Assembly: GCA_964357925.1 (NCBI GenBank) | Contig: CAYHMW010000001.1 | Location: 29,693 to 93,692, forward strand | Length of the DNA: 64,000 nt | Source of the DNA: CAYHMW01 sp964357925 | GTDB taxonomy: Bacteria; Patescibacteriota; Microgenomatia; UBA8517 | Direction of reading: 5' to 3' | In this document: positions 24,832 through 33,718 of the stretch, piece by piece | Position numbering within the stretch: the stretch's first letter is position 1 | Layout of the letters: every line of letters starts with the position of its first letter | The notes under the pieces: model-generated | Told to the model about the DNA's origin: nothing | Seen by the model: only the letters and a program-made list of their open reading frames with translations | Database searches by the model: none | Made by a program: the position numbers and the translations under genes

Positions 24832-25878
24832 ATGAGTTTTGATTTACCGAAGCTTGAAAATACCGACATTAATGGGAAGGCGGTTATTGTGAGGGCTGAA
24901 CTTAACGCTCCAATGGAGAATGGAGAAGTAAAGGATCCATCCCGACTTGAGGCTGTTTGCAGCACCCTCTCGCTTTGTCGCGAAAAAGGAGCAAGGAAGA
25001 TAATTGTTCTTGGGAAATTGGGGAGGCCAAAAGGGGGCGAGTATGAGGAAAGTTTGTCGCAGAGAATCTTGGCGACTTATTTTTCAAAATGTTTAGGAGA
25101 AGAGATGGCTTTTGTGGAGTATAAGCCTTATGCACAATTTGGTGAGGTAGTTGATGCGGTTAAGGGCTCTGACAAAAAGTTTGTGCTTCTTGAGAATGTA
25201 CGGTTTTGGAACGAAGAGGGCGATAATAATGAGGAGTTTGCAAGGCAGTTGGCTTCGTGCGGTGAGTTTTATATAAATGATGCGTTTGGGGTTTCGCACC
25301 GCGCTGAGGCAACCATTGTTGGGATTCCTAAGTTTTTGCCAAAAGCTGCTGGGGTACAGTTTGTGCGCGAAGTGGAGAATTTATCCCGTGTCCTTGATAA
25401 TCCAAAGCGGCCGGTTGTAACAATATTGAGTGGCGCGAAGGAAGACAAGCTTGATTATTTAGAAGACTTTATTAGGATTTCTGACAGGGTTTTGGTGGCT
25501 GGGCTTTTACCTACTATTTTGGGTGAGGATTACAAGAATGACAAAGTGGTGCTGGGGAGATTGATTCAAGACAAGGAAGATGTGACGAAACATACGATTG
25601 AGAGCTTTGTATCGGAAATTGAGAATGCTGGGACGATTGTTGTAAGTGGCCCACTTGGAAAATTTGAGAATGAAGGGCATAGACAGGGGACGAAGGAGGT
25701 TTTTGAGGCGGTTGCTGCTGCTTCTGCCTTTAAAGTTGCCGGAGGTGGGGATACTGGACGAGCAATTAGCATGCTTGGTTTAAGTGAAAAGTTTGATTTT
25801 GTATCAACAGGCGGTGGGGCAATGCTACAGTTTCTGGCAAAGGGTACTTTACCCGGACTCGAGGCGTTGTTACACTGA
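24832..25878 (+). CDS. pgk: Phosphoglycerate kinase (short form)
   Basis: 348 residues, shorter than the usual ~390-415. N-lobe: VRAELNAPMENGEVKDPSRL (normally VR.D.NVP), ENVRFWNEEGDN, FYINDAFGVSHRA. C-lobe: SGAKEDKLDYLEDF, VSGPLGKFENEG, AGGGDTGRAI, VSTGGGAMLQFL. It makes ATP from 1,3-bisphosphoglycerate. The missing ~40 residues come from loops in the C-lobe; catalytic elements are intact. GAPDH follows 4 nt later. Confidence 0.93.
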   Translation: MSFDLPKLENTDINGKAVIVRAELNAPMENGEVKDPSRLEAVCSTLSLCREKGARKIIVLGKLGRPKGGEYEESLSQRILATYFSKCLGEEMAFVEYKPYAQFGEVVDAVKGSDKKFVLLENVRFWNEEGDNNEEFARQLASCGEFYINDAFGVSHRAEATIVGIPKFLPKAAGVQFVREVENLSRVLDNPKRPVVTILSGAKEDKLDYLEDFIRISDRVLVAGLLPTILGEDYKNDKVVLGRLIQDKEDVTKHTIESFVSEIENAGTIVVSGPLGKFENEGHRQGTKEVFEAVAAASAFKVAGGGDTGRAISMLGLSEKFDFVSTGGGAMLQFLAKGTLPGLEALLH

Positions 25879-25882
25879 CTTC

Positions 25883-26980
25883 ATGATTAGGGTTGGCATT
25901 AATGGGTTTGGGAGGATTGGAAGGTTAGCATATCGTGTGGGAACTGCTAGACACTCAAATGAAATTGAGTTTGCTGCAATAAACACTTCTGGATCGATGG
26001 ATACAGCCGGTTGGGCACATCTTGTTAAATACGATACAACTTATAGAAAGTTTGAAAAGGAAATTGGTGTGCAAAGCGTTAAGACTCCAAAGGAAATAAC
26101 GGATGAGGATAATCTTTTGGGTTATTTGATAGTTGACAGCAAAAGTACTCCTGTTTTGGCACAGAAAGATCCGGAGAAAATTCCTTGGGGGGAATATAAG
26201 GTGGATGTTGTTATTGAATCGACGGGGAAGTTTACCGACGAGGCGGGAGCACTGAAACATGCTAAGGCGGGAGCAAAGCGTGTTGTAATTTCGGCGCCGG
26301 CAAAAGGCAGTAATATTGGAACTTACGTGCTTGGGGTTAACGAATACAAAGGTGAGGCGACTGTAATATCGAATGCTTCGTGTACAACAAACTGTATTGC
26401 ACCTGTTGCTTCGGCACTTCATAACAAATTTGGAATTGAGAAGGCGATGATGACAACGATTCATGGCTATACCGATGATCAGAGACTTCAGGACAATTCA
26501 CATGAGGACCTAAGGCGCGCGAGGGCAGCGGCCTTGAACATTATTCCAACATCAACTGGTGCCGCGATTGCGGTGACCGAGACGATTCCATCTTTGAGAG
26601 GTTTATTTGATGGAGCGTCACTTCGTGTGCCGGTTGTTACTGGATCCATGACTGACTTTACGCTTCTTTTGAAACAGGATGTAAGTGTTGATGATGTTAA
26701 CAATGCACTGAAGGAAGCCTCTGAAAATGCCCTGTATAAGGGAATATTGGCTGTGACTAATGAGCCCGTGGTGAGCTCGGATATAATAGGCAGGACTGAA
26801 TCAGCAATCGTAGATTTGGGGCTTACGCAGGTGGTTGCAGGGAATTTGGTGAAGGTGTTTGCTTGGTATGACAATGAATGGGGGTATGTAAACCGCTTGA
26901 TTGAGCAGGTTATAAGAGTGGGGAATACACTGGGTGGGGACAAGGCTCCAAGCGATCCAATTACCCTCATGCATAATTAG
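25883..26980 (+). CDS. gap: Glyceraldehyde-3-phosphate dehydrogenase, type I
   Basis: 365 residues from ATG 25883. Rossmann motif INGFGRIGRL, catalytic Cys167 in SNASCTTNCIAP, His194 in TTIHGYTDDQ, and RRARAAALNIIPTSTGAA. The residue after the second strand, normally the Asp that selects NAD (INDL), is replaced in AAINTSGS, which suggests NADP can be used; this is inference. It oxidises glyceraldehyde-3-phosphate. The protein is ~30 residues longer than the usual 335, mostly from loops in the first 100 residues. Confidence 0.94.
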   Translation: MIRVGINGFGRIGRLAYRVGTARHSNEIEFAAINTSGSMDTAGWAHLVKYDTTYRKFEKEIGVQSVKTPKEITDEDNLLGYLIVDSKSTPVLAQKDPEKIPWGEYKVDVVIESTGKFTDEAGALKHAKAGAKRVVISAPAKGSNIGTYVLGVNEYKGEATVISNASCTTNCIAPVASALHNKFGIEKAMMTTIHGYTDDQRLQDNSHEDLRRARAAALNIIPTSTGAAIAVTETIPSLRGLFDGASLRVPVVTGSMTDFTLLLKQDVSVDDVNNALKEASENALYKGILAVTNEPVVSSDIIGRTESAIVDLGLTQVVAGNLVKVFAWYDNEWGYVNRLIEQVIRVGNTLGGDKAPSDPITLMHN

Positions 26981-26983
26981 TTG

Positions 26984-27393
26984 ATGACGAGGACAGGGAT
27001 ACGAGCTTCAGCAATAATCGTTAAAGATAATAAAATTTTGTTGATTCATCGAAAAAAAGATGGGGAGGAGTATTGGGTGTTCCCGGGTGGTGGGATTGAG
27101 GAGGGGGAATCTCCTGAACAAACAGTTGTAAGGGAGATTGAGGAGGAGACTAGTTTGAAAGCCATTAATCCAAAGTTTGCGTTTGAAATGGAGACCTATG
27201 AGGGTGGAAACAAACACCCGTTTTATTTTGTGGATGTGGGGAAGGAGATTTAATAATGAGAGGTGAAGAGGGTGAGCGTGACCCTAGCGTGGATTGGTAT
27301 AATCCAGAGTGGGTAGAATTTTCAGAGGTGTCCGGAATAAATTTAGTTCCAGAAAATGCAGCTAAGAAAGTATTAGAATTAGTGAATTTATGA
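26984..27393 (+). pseudogene. Nudix hydrolase, split by a frameshift at a G-run
   Basis: Codons from ATG 26984 give RASAIIVKDNKILLIHR and a full Nudix box, GGGIEEGESPEQTVVREIEEETS, then stop at 27253. The expected C-terminus lies in another frame from 27256 to 27393 (YNPEWVEFSEVSGINL, ENAAKKVLELVNL) and ends in ATGA overlap with the next gene. Adding one G to GGGG at 27238-27241 joins the halves into VDVGEGDLIMRGEEGERD, giving ~136 residues. It is either a sequencing or assembly error or a real frameshift. Nudix enzymes hydrolyse nucleoside diphosphate derivatives; the substrate is unknown. Confidence 0.75.
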
Positions 27394-28037
27394 TTGAGAT
27401 AATTCCTGGCATACTCACTTCTGATCCTGCGAAGGCGCGGGAGATGATTGCGCGGGTTAATGGTGTGGCCGAGAGGGTGCACATAGATATTATTGATGGC
27501 CATTTTGCCGACAATAAGACTATTTATCCTGATGTGCTTAACGATATTGAGGGAGGAGCTCTTGTTGATTATCACTTGATGGTCAAGGAACCCACTCATT
27601 GGCTGGAGAAATGTGTTCGGGGAAATGTTACCCGGGCTATTGGACATATTGAACTGATGCAGAGCCAGGTTGCATATGTTGCTAAGGCACAAGAGTTGGG
27701 GATTGAAGTTGGTTTGGCTATTGATCTTGATACCCCAGTAAGTGAAATCGATGAGGAGGTGCTCCTTGACCTTGATGTTATCCTTGTGATGAGCGTCAAG
27801 GCTGGACACGGAGGACAAGAATTTAATCAATCAAGCCTTTCTAAAATGCTAGAACTTGATAAGATGAGGTCCTTGTCAAAATATAAATATAAAATTTGCG
27901 ATGACGGAGGAGTGACATTTGATAAGATAGATGATGTGCGAGAGGATTCGGTCGATGAGGTTGTTATTGGAAACAGGATTTTTGATGGAGATCTCGCAGA
28001 AAATATTAAAAAATATATAGAAGCAGCATATCGATAA
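27390..28037 (+). CDS. Ribulose-phosphate 3-epimerase family protein
   Basis: 215 residues, TIM-barrel. Landmarks: IIPGILTSDPAKA, VHIDIIDGHFADN (Rpe: H.D.MDGHFVPN), VDYHLMVKEP (HLMV..P), VMSVKAGHGGQEF (M.V.PGFGGQ.F), CDDGGVTFD (DGGI). The catalytic Asp pair and the metal-binding His are kept, but the sequence is divergent. It epimerises ribulose-5-phosphate to xylulose-5-phosphate, supplying transketolase encoded downstream; an Rpe-like enzyme with another sugar phosphate cannot be excluded. It overlaps the next gene by one base. Confidence 0.8.
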   Translation: MIEIIPGILTSDPAKAREMIARVNGVAERVHIDIIDGHFADNKTIYPDVLNDIEGGALVDYHLMVKEPTHWLEKCVRGNVTRAIGHIELMQSQVAYVAKAQELGIEVGLAIDLDTPVSEIDEEVLLDLDVILVMSVKAGHGGQEFNQSSLSKMLELDKMRSLSKYKYKICDDGGVTFDKIDDVREDSVDEVVIGNRIFDGDLAENIKKYIEAAYR

Positions 28038-28678
28038 TGGAAGAGAAAGTTCATTTAGCTCATAACGAAGTAATTAGAAACATTGCTTTTTTTGGCGACT
28101 CTGAATCTCCTGAAACGGATCCTATTTATAAAGAGGCGTATGATATTGCGAAGATGTTGGCCAAAAAGGGATTTACGATTGTAAATGGAGGAGGCCCTGG
28201 GATTATGAATGCTTCGACTCAAGGCGCTGAATCTGTTGGCGGCGCAACGCTTTCTGTGACTTTTTATCCTGAAAACGCCCCTGGTTTTGAGGGTAAATAT
28301 TTAAGAAATATTACTGATAAGGAAATTCGTACTGATAACTATATTGAGAGAATGTTTAAGCTGATGGAGCATGGGGACCTCTTTATTATTTTTCGTGGGG
28401 GATCAGGAACGATGAGTGAGTTTGCAACTGCTTGGGTATTGGCCAAACTTTATTATGGTCATCATAAACCGTTTATTTTGTTTGGAGAATTTTGGCATGA
28501 GATTATAGGTGCGATAAAAAAGGGAATGGATATTAATCAGGTAGAACTGGATGTTTTTAGGATAGTTGAAACGAAGGACCAGATATTGCCAACGATTCGG
28601 GAGTTGCAATCTGAGCTTATGAAGGTTGACCATGATGGTGATTGTCAAGTCTGTGCTGAGCGGGCTTTTATGACTTAG
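28037..28678 (+). CDS. LOG family protein (Rossmann-fold nucleotide hydrolase-like)
   Basis: 213 residues. VNGGGPGIMNASTQGA and FRGGSGTMSEFATAW are the two LOG signatures (GGG-GIM and PGGxGTxxE, here with Arg for Pro). Characterised members release the base from cytokinin or other nucleoside 5'-monophosphates (ribose-5-phosphate product). That product fits the adjoining pentose-phosphate genes, but the substrate is unknown. The start overlaps the Rpe-like stop. Confidence 0.85.
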   Translation: MEEKVHLAHNEVIRNIAFFGDSESPETDPIYKEAYDIAKMLAKKGFTIVNGGGPGIMNASTQGAESVGGATLSVTFYPENAPGFEGKYLRNITDKEIRTDNYIERMFKLMEHGDLFIIFRGGSGTMSEFATAWVLAKLYYGHHKPFILFGEFWHEIIGAIKKGMDINQVELDVFRIVETKDQILPTIRELQSELMKVDHDGDCQVCAERAFMT

Positions 28679-28709
28679 AACAGATAACTCCTTGTGATAG
28701 TATTATTAA

Positions 28710-29564
28710 ATGATTAGAACTGCAGATACTTCTGAACTTCAGGAAATTGCAAATAAAATTCGCCGTGATCTGATTAAAATGCTTTTGGCTGCTGGAAGTG
28801 GGCATTCTGCAGGACCATTGGGAATGGCTGATATTTTTACTGCTTTGTACTTCAATATCATGAACCACAATCCAGAGGAGCCTTTGTGGGGGGATCGCGA
28901 TCGACTTTTTCTGTCGTGTGGACATATTGTACCAATACGTTATGCAACAATGATTCAGGCTGGGTATATACCTTCTTCGAAGCTAAAGACACTCAGAAAA
29001 CTGGGGAGCGATCTCCAGGGACATCCAGAGCGAGAAAGATTGCCATCTGTGGAAAGTACTTCTGGGCCACTTGGATCTGGACTTGCTCAGGCTGCTGGGT
29101 ATGCGTATGCAGCGAGGATGGATAGCAAGCGGTTTAGGGTGTTTTGTATAACAAGTGACGGTGAACACGATGCTGGGAATCATTGGGAAGGAGTCTTGTT
29201 CGCAGGGCGTAACAGGCTTTCAAACCTAACTGTATTTATTGATCGGAATAATATTCAGATTGATGGACATACAGAGGATGTGATGCCTCTGGAGCCATTG
29301 GAGGATAAATATAAAGCATTCAATTGGCATGTTCTTCATATTGATGGGCATAATATGCGGGAGATTATAGATAGTGTGAATCATGCAAGAGCCGTTTATG
29401 AGAAGCCGACTGTGATTATTGCGCATACAATTCCAGGGAAGGGTGTTGACTTTATGGAAAATAAATTTGAATGGCATGGGAAACCGCCAAACAGCGAGGA
29501 GGCGAAAATTGCCTTGCATCAGCTTAGGACAATGGGGGGGAAGATACGAGGGGAGCATGAATAG
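28710..29564 (+). CDS. Transketolase, N-terminal subunit
   Basis: 284 residues carrying the thiamine-diphosphate-binding half. GSGHSAGPLGMADIFTALY, DRDRLFLSCGHIVPIRYA, STSGPLGSGLAQAAGYA and CITSDGEHDAGNHWEG (GDGE..EG..WE) followed by FIDRNNIQIDG. It needs the C-terminal subunit encoded 3 nt downstream. Split transketolases are common in archaea and Patescibacteria. Family reaction: two-carbon transfer between ketose and aldose phosphates. Confidence 0.93.
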   Translation: MIRTADTSELQEIANKIRRDLIKMLLAAGSGHSAGPLGMADIFTALYFNIMNHNPEEPLWGDRDRLFLSCGHIVPIRYATMIQAGYIPSSKLKTLRKLGSDLQGHPERERLPSVESTSGPLGSGLAQAAGYAYAARMDSKRFRVFCITSDGEHDAGNHWEGVLFAGRNRLSNLTVFIDRNNIQIDGHTEDVMPLEPLEDKYKAFNWHVLHIDGHNMREIIDSVNHARAVYEKPTVIIAHTIPGKGVDFMENKFEWHGKPPNSEEAKIALHQLRTMGGKIRGEHE

Positions 29565-29567
29565 AAA

Positions 29568-30563
29568 ATGATTAAAAAAGAAGCGAAATTAAATCCAAAT
29601 ATGTTTAAGAGGGGGATGGAGGCGTTGCCGACTCGGGATGGGTATGGTAATGGATTGGTCGCCGCTGGGGAGAAGGACACGCGAGTCGTTGCACTTTGTG
29701 CGGATTTGACTGAGAGTACTCGTACTGAGTGGTTCAGGAAGAGATTTCCTGAACGCTTTATTGAGATTGGGGTGGCGGAGCAGCTTCTGGCTACTGTTGC
29801 TTCTGGGATGGCAGCTTATGGCAAGATTCCCTTTATTGCTTCTTATGCAGCTTTCTCACCTGGGCGAAATTGGGAGCAGATTCGGACAACTGCTGCTTTG
29901 AACAATGTTCCTGTGAAGATCGCTGGGTGTCACGCGGGGATTTCTGTTGGACCGGATGGAGCAACTCACCAAGCATTGGAGGATATTGCCACTATGCGCT
30001 CAATTCCTAACATGGTTGTTGTTTATCCATCAGATGCAATTGAGGGGAAGAAAGCGACCTTTGAGGCTGCGTTTAACGAGAAACCGACTTATTTGCGATT
30101 TGCGCGTGAGAAAACTCCTGTGATGAGCACCGAGGCTACACCATTTAAAATTGGGCGAGCTGAGGTTTACTGGGAGGACCGTGACCCGAAGGTTGCCATA
30201 ATTGCTGCCGGGCCGCTTTTGTATGAAGCACTTGTTGCAGCGAGGGATTTGGCGAAAAGTAAAATTGGATCGATTGTGCTAAACAGTCACACAATAAAAC
30301 CGCTGGATGAGCAGGCTGTGATCCGTGCGGCTAAGTTGGCGGGAGCTGTTGTAACTGTGGAGGAACATCAGATAATTGGAGGACTTGGGGGGGCAGTTGC
30401 CGAAGTTCTGGCTCGGAATTTCCCGGTGCCGATGGAGTTTATAGGGATGCCGGATCATTTTGGAGAGAGTGGTGAGCCGGATGAGCTTTTGATCAAATAC
30501 GGCATGAAGGCTAAAAACATTGTGGAAGCTTCAAAGAAGGTGATTAAAAGGAAGGATAGTTAG
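29568..30563 (+). CDS. Transketolase, C-terminal subunit
   Basis: 331 residues: the pyrimidine-binding and C-terminal transketolase domains. VVALCADLTESTRTEWFRKRFPER, FIEIGVAEQLLATVASGMA (catalytic Glu in the GVAEQ motif), ASYAAFSPGRNWEQIRTTAAL, AGISVGPDGATHQALEDIA, VVTVEEHQIIGGLGGAVAE. Partner of the N-terminal subunit. The 150 bp after it hold no complete gene. Confidence 0.93.
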   Translation: MIKKEAKLNPNMFKRGMEALPTRDGYGNGLVAAGEKDTRVVALCADLTESTRTEWFRKRFPERFIEIGVAEQLLATVASGMAAYGKIPFIASYAAFSPGRNWEQIRTTAALNNVPVKIAGCHAGISVGPDGATHQALEDIATMRSIPNMVVVYPSDAIEGKKATFEAAFNEKPTYLRFAREKTPVMSTEATPFKIGRAEVYWEDRDPKVAIIAAGPLLYEALVAARDLAKSKIGSIVLNSHTIKPLDEQAVIRAAKLAGAVVTVEEHQIIGGLGGAVAEVLARNFPVPMEFIGMPDHFGESGEPDELLIKYGMKAKNIVEASKKVIKRKDS

Positions 30564-30713
30564 CGGGTTTTGCCCCACAGCTCTACTTCTACGAAATGTT
30601 TGTAGGTGATCGTTTTTGGGTTCCCATTTTATTAGTTGAATTTTTGGAGGGACTGGAATTGGTTTTTGGTGTTTGGGAAGGAAATTTTACTTAGAGTCTG
30701 GTAGATTTAACTG

Positions 30714-31700
30714 ATGGAAGAAGCGCGGGAGATTGCAAAGAGGTTAGTTGCGGAGGGAAAAGGTATTTTGGCGGCTGATGAGAGCACTGACAGTATAAAG
30801 AAAAAATTAGAAAAAGTTGGCATAGAGGATAGTGTTGAGAATCACAGGCGATATCGGCAGATGCTTTTTACAGCTCCCGAAATTGAGAAATATATAAGTG
30901 GTGTGATTATGTTTGATGAAACCCTTCGTCAGTTGACTAATGATGGCAAACCATTCCCCAAATTATTGGAAGAGAGAGGAATAATACCGGGAATTAAGGT
31001 TGATGAAGGGAAGCGTGAGATGCCTCAGTTTCCAGGGGAGAATATAACAATTGGGTTGGATCGTTTACCTGAGAGACTTGATGAATACAAAGCATTGGGG
31101 GCAAAGTTTACCAAATGGAGAGCTGTTATTAATATCGATGAGGATTCTCCAAGTGACACTTTGATTCATGCGAATGCGGAGATGTTGGCTCAATATGCTG
31201 CTATTGTTCAGAGTCGTGGAATGGTCCCTATCGTTGAACCTGAGGTTTTGATGGATGGGGATAATAAACTTATTGCTTCAGAGGAGGCGACCGATATGAC
31301 ATTGCGAGCTGTATTTATGGAGCTTGAAAAACATAAAGTAGACTACAAAGCCATGCTTCTTAAGCCAAATATGATTCATCAGGGAAAATTAAGTGGTGAG
31401 CAGCGAACTTCTCAAGAGATTGCTGATGTCACAATGAAAGTGCTTCATGATAATGTCCCCCGCGAAGTTCCCGGGATTGTGTTTTTGTCAGGCGGGCAAT
31501 CACCGAAGGAGGCAGAGGATAATTTGAGGGAAATAAATAAACGAGGCGAGGCGCCGTGGGAGCTTAGTTTTTCTTATGGCCGTGCTTTGCAGGATGAGGC
31601 TCTTCAAATTTGGGCTGGGAAAGATGAGAATATTCCGGCCGCGCAAAAGGCATTTCTTGAGGCGGCAAAGCGTGATAGTATGGCGAGAGAAGGAAAATGA
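30714..31700 (+). CDS. Class I fructose-bisphosphate aldolase
   Basis: 328 residues of the eukaryote-like class I (Schiff base) type. GILAADESTDSIKKKL near residue 18, ISGVIMFDETLRQ, GIIPGIKVDEG, FTKWRAVI, VPIVEPEVLMDGDN, MLLKPNMIHQGK (Schiff-base Lys) and VFLSGGQSPKEAEDNLREIN. It splits fructose-1,6-bisphosphate into the two triose phosphates handled by TIM and GAPDH. It overlaps the PfkB-family gene as ATGA. Confidence 0.94.
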   Translation: MEEAREIAKRLVAEGKGILAADESTDSIKKKLEKVGIEDSVENHRRYRQMLFTAPEIEKYISGVIMFDETLRQLTNDGKPFPKLLEERGIIPGIKVDEGKREMPQFPGENITIGLDRLPERLDEYKALGAKFTKWRAVINIDEDSPSDTLIHANAEMLAQYAAIVQSRGMVPIVEPEVLMDGDNKLIASEEATDMTLRAVFMELEKHKVDYKAMLLKPNMIHQGKLSGEQRTSQEIADVTMKVLHDNVPREVPGIVFLSGGQSPKEAEDNLREINKRGEAPWELSFSYGRALQDEALQIWAGKDENIPAAQKAFLEAAKRDSMAREGK

Positions 31701-32677
31701 GCGACTTTGATTTAATTTCTATTGGAGATTCTACGATCGATGTTTTTTTGGAGGTTGATGGAGGGCATGTAATGAATACTCCTGGGCAGGATGCACAGTT
31801 TTGTGTGGAGAGTGGTAGCAAGATCGGGGTTAAAAAGAAAACCCGGATCGCTGCGGTTGGGAATAGTGCAAATAATGCGATTGGATCTTCGCGACTTGGG
31901 CTTCGTACTGCAATTTATACGCACATTGGAGGAGATGCTGATGGGCGAGAGATGCTTGAAGTTTTCAAGAGTGAGGGAGTGGCCACTGATTTTATACGCG
32001 TAGATGAGGGTAAGGGGAGCAATTTTAGTTCTGTTATAAATTATGGTCCGGAGCGTGTTATTTTCGTATTCCATGAACACCGTGACTATCAATTACCGGA
32101 GTTTCCAAAGGTTCCCTGGGTTTATTATTCTTCATCGGCCGAGGGGCATGAGGTCCTACATGGAGCTGTCAATAAATACATAAAGGAAAGTGGTGCGAAG
32201 CTTGGGTTTAATCCTGGGACATACCAATTAAAAGAAGGACTTGAAGGGGAGAAACTTATCTTTGAGGTAACCGAGGTTTTGCTTTTGAACCGCGAGGAGG
32301 CTCAAAAGTTGGTTGGTGGAGATAAAGCTGACACCAAGAGACTTTTGAATGAACTTCGAAGTCATGGTCCAAAAACTGTGATTATAACGGACGCAAGAAA
32401 TGGGGCCTTTGCTTATGATGGTAATCAGTATCTGCATTGCGGGATACCGGAGGAATCACCTGTTGTTGAGAGAACTGGAGCGGGGGATGCTTTTTCTACT
32501 GGAACGGTTGCTGCATTATCGAAGGGATTAACTCTTTCTGAAGCGATGGTCTGGGGAACCCTTAATTCAACTTCGGTTGTACTTTACATAGGTGCTCGGG
32601 AGGGGCTTTTGACTCCTGCCCGCATGGCTGAGATGAAGGAAAAGTGGGGGTCTTCGTTTGAAGTAAAAGAATTTTAG
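31697..32677 (+). CDS. PfkB-family carbohydrate kinase
   Basis: 326 residues of the ribokinase fold. ISIGDSTIDVFLEVDGG (substrate region), AAVGNSANNAIGSSRLG, GGDADG, and the ATP/anion-hole motif ERTGAGDAFSTG with the catalytic Asp near residue 258. The substrate is not evident: its translational coupling to aldolase (ATGA) makes a fructose-phosphate or other sugar-phosphate kinase attractive, but nucleoside kinases share this fold. No classical PfkA is present in the window. Confidence 0.88.
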   Translation: MSDFDLISIGDSTIDVFLEVDGGHVMNTPGQDAQFCVESGSKIGVKKKTRIAAVGNSANNAIGSSRLGLRTAIYTHIGGDADGREMLEVFKSEGVATDFIRVDEGKGSNFSSVINYGPERVIFVFHEHRDYQLPEFPKVPWVYYSSSAEGHEVLHGAVNKYIKESGAKLGFNPGTYQLKEGLEGEKLIFEVTEVLLLNREEAQKLVGGDKADTKRLLNELRSHGPKTVIITDARNGAFAYDGNQYLHCGIPEESPVVERTGAGDAFSTGTVAALSKGLTLSEAMVWGTLNSTSVVLYIGAREGLLTPARMAEMKEKWGSSFEVKEF

Positions 32678-32693
32678 TTTATTATTGAATTAG

Positions 32694-32714
32694 ATCCCGC
32701 ATCAAGTGCGGGAT
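32694..32714. repeat. Palindromic intergenic repeat
   Basis: ATCCCGCA (32694-32701), TCAAG, TGCGGGAT (32707-32714), an 8-bp perfect stem. The sequence GATCCCGCATCAAGTGCGGG is of the type found as scattered short palindromes in many bacterial genomes. There is only this copy in the window. No T-run follows, so it is not a typical terminator. Confidence 0.6.
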
Positions 32715-32725
32715 GACAAAGAAAA

Positions 32726-33718
32726 ATGGCGAAGATATATGTAACCAGAAAGATTCCGGGGAAGGCGATGGAGGAGCTTCTTAATAATCACGATCACGAG
32801 GTTCGTGTTTCCCAATTTGATAGACCACTGACTGCCGAGGAATTTATTGAGAATGCAAAAGGCTCTGATGCTGTACTTACTCTTCTAACAGACAAAATTG
32901 ATGGTGAAGTAATTGATGCCCTTGGGCCTCAGCTAAAAATAGTCAGTAATTATGCTGTTGGCTTTGACAATATAAATGTTTCACAAGTAACTGAGAAGGG
33001 TGTGGTTGTTACAAATACTCCAAGTGATGAAGTAAATGAATCGGTTGCCGAGCATGCATGGAGCCTCATGCTTGCTATCTCTCGACGTGTTGTTGAATCT
33101 GATGAGGCAGTGCGGGGAGGGGCATACTTCGGATGGGAGCCGGATATTTTCCTTGGGGATAATTTATTTGGGAAAACTCTAGGGATTGTGGGACTTGGGA
33201 GAATTGGGACGATGATGGCAAGTAAGGCCGCTGGATTTAATATGAAGGTACTCTATAACAAGAGGAGTCGTGATGAGGAGGCGGAGCAAAAATACGGAAT
33301 GGAGTTTGCGGAGTTAGATGATCTTTACGCGCGATCTGATTACTTGAGCTTACACGTTCCTTTGACTCCTGAGACTCGGCATATGATCAACAAAAACTCT
33401 ATTAATAAAATGAAGCATGGGATTTATATTATAAATACGGCTCGGGGAGCGGTGATCGATGAGCATGATTTGGCAGGGGCTTTGCGAGATGGACATGTAA
33501 AAGGGGCTGCGATTGATGTGTTTGACAACGAACCTTATGTTAATCCTGAATTTATTAGTATGGAGAATATAATTCTCACACCGCATATTGCTTCTGCAAC
33601 AGTTGAGGCGAGGGAGAAAATGACGAGCCAGGCTGTTGGATCGATTTTGGCTGTTTTGTCTGGCAATAAACCTCAAGAGATTGTGAATGAAGAAGTTTGG
33701 GGAAAAAGGAGAAACTAG
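32726..33718 (+). CDS. D-isomer-specific 2-hydroxyacid dehydrogenase (glyoxylate/D-glycerate type)
   Basis: 330 residues. NAD-binding LGIVGLGRIGTMMASKA near residue 155; catalytic Arg in INTARGAVIDE, Glu in VFDNEPYVNPE and His in LTPHIASAT. Substrate-domain features VSNYAVGFDNI and TPSDEVNESVAEHA resemble GyaR-like glyoxylate/hydroxypyruvate reductases. The cofactor loop YNKRSRD has Arg-rich residues that favour NADP (inference). Last gene of the carbon island, possibly a redox outlet. The exact substrate cannot be set from sequence. Confidence 0.88.
   Translation: MAKIYVTRKIPGKAMEELLNNHDHEVRVSQFDRPLTAEEFIENAKGSDAVLTLLTDKIDGEVIDALGPQLKIVSNYAVGFDNINVSQVTEKGVVVTNTPSDEVNESVAEHAWSLMLAISRRVVESDEAVRGGAYFGWEPDIFLGDNLFGKTLGIVGLGRIGTMMASKAAGFNMKVLYNKRSRDEEAEQKYGMEFAELDDLYARSDYLSLHVPLTPETRHMINKNSINKMKHGIYIINTARGAVIDEHDLAGALRDGHVKGAAIDVFDNEPYVNPEFISMENIILTPHIASATVEAREKMTSQAVGSILAVLSGNKPQEIVNEEVWGKRRN

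Noticed and set aside
27238..27256. Programmed -1 frameshift in the Nudix gene
   Set aside because: No slippery heptamer in the right frame and no clear downstream structure; a homopolymer indel explains it more simply.
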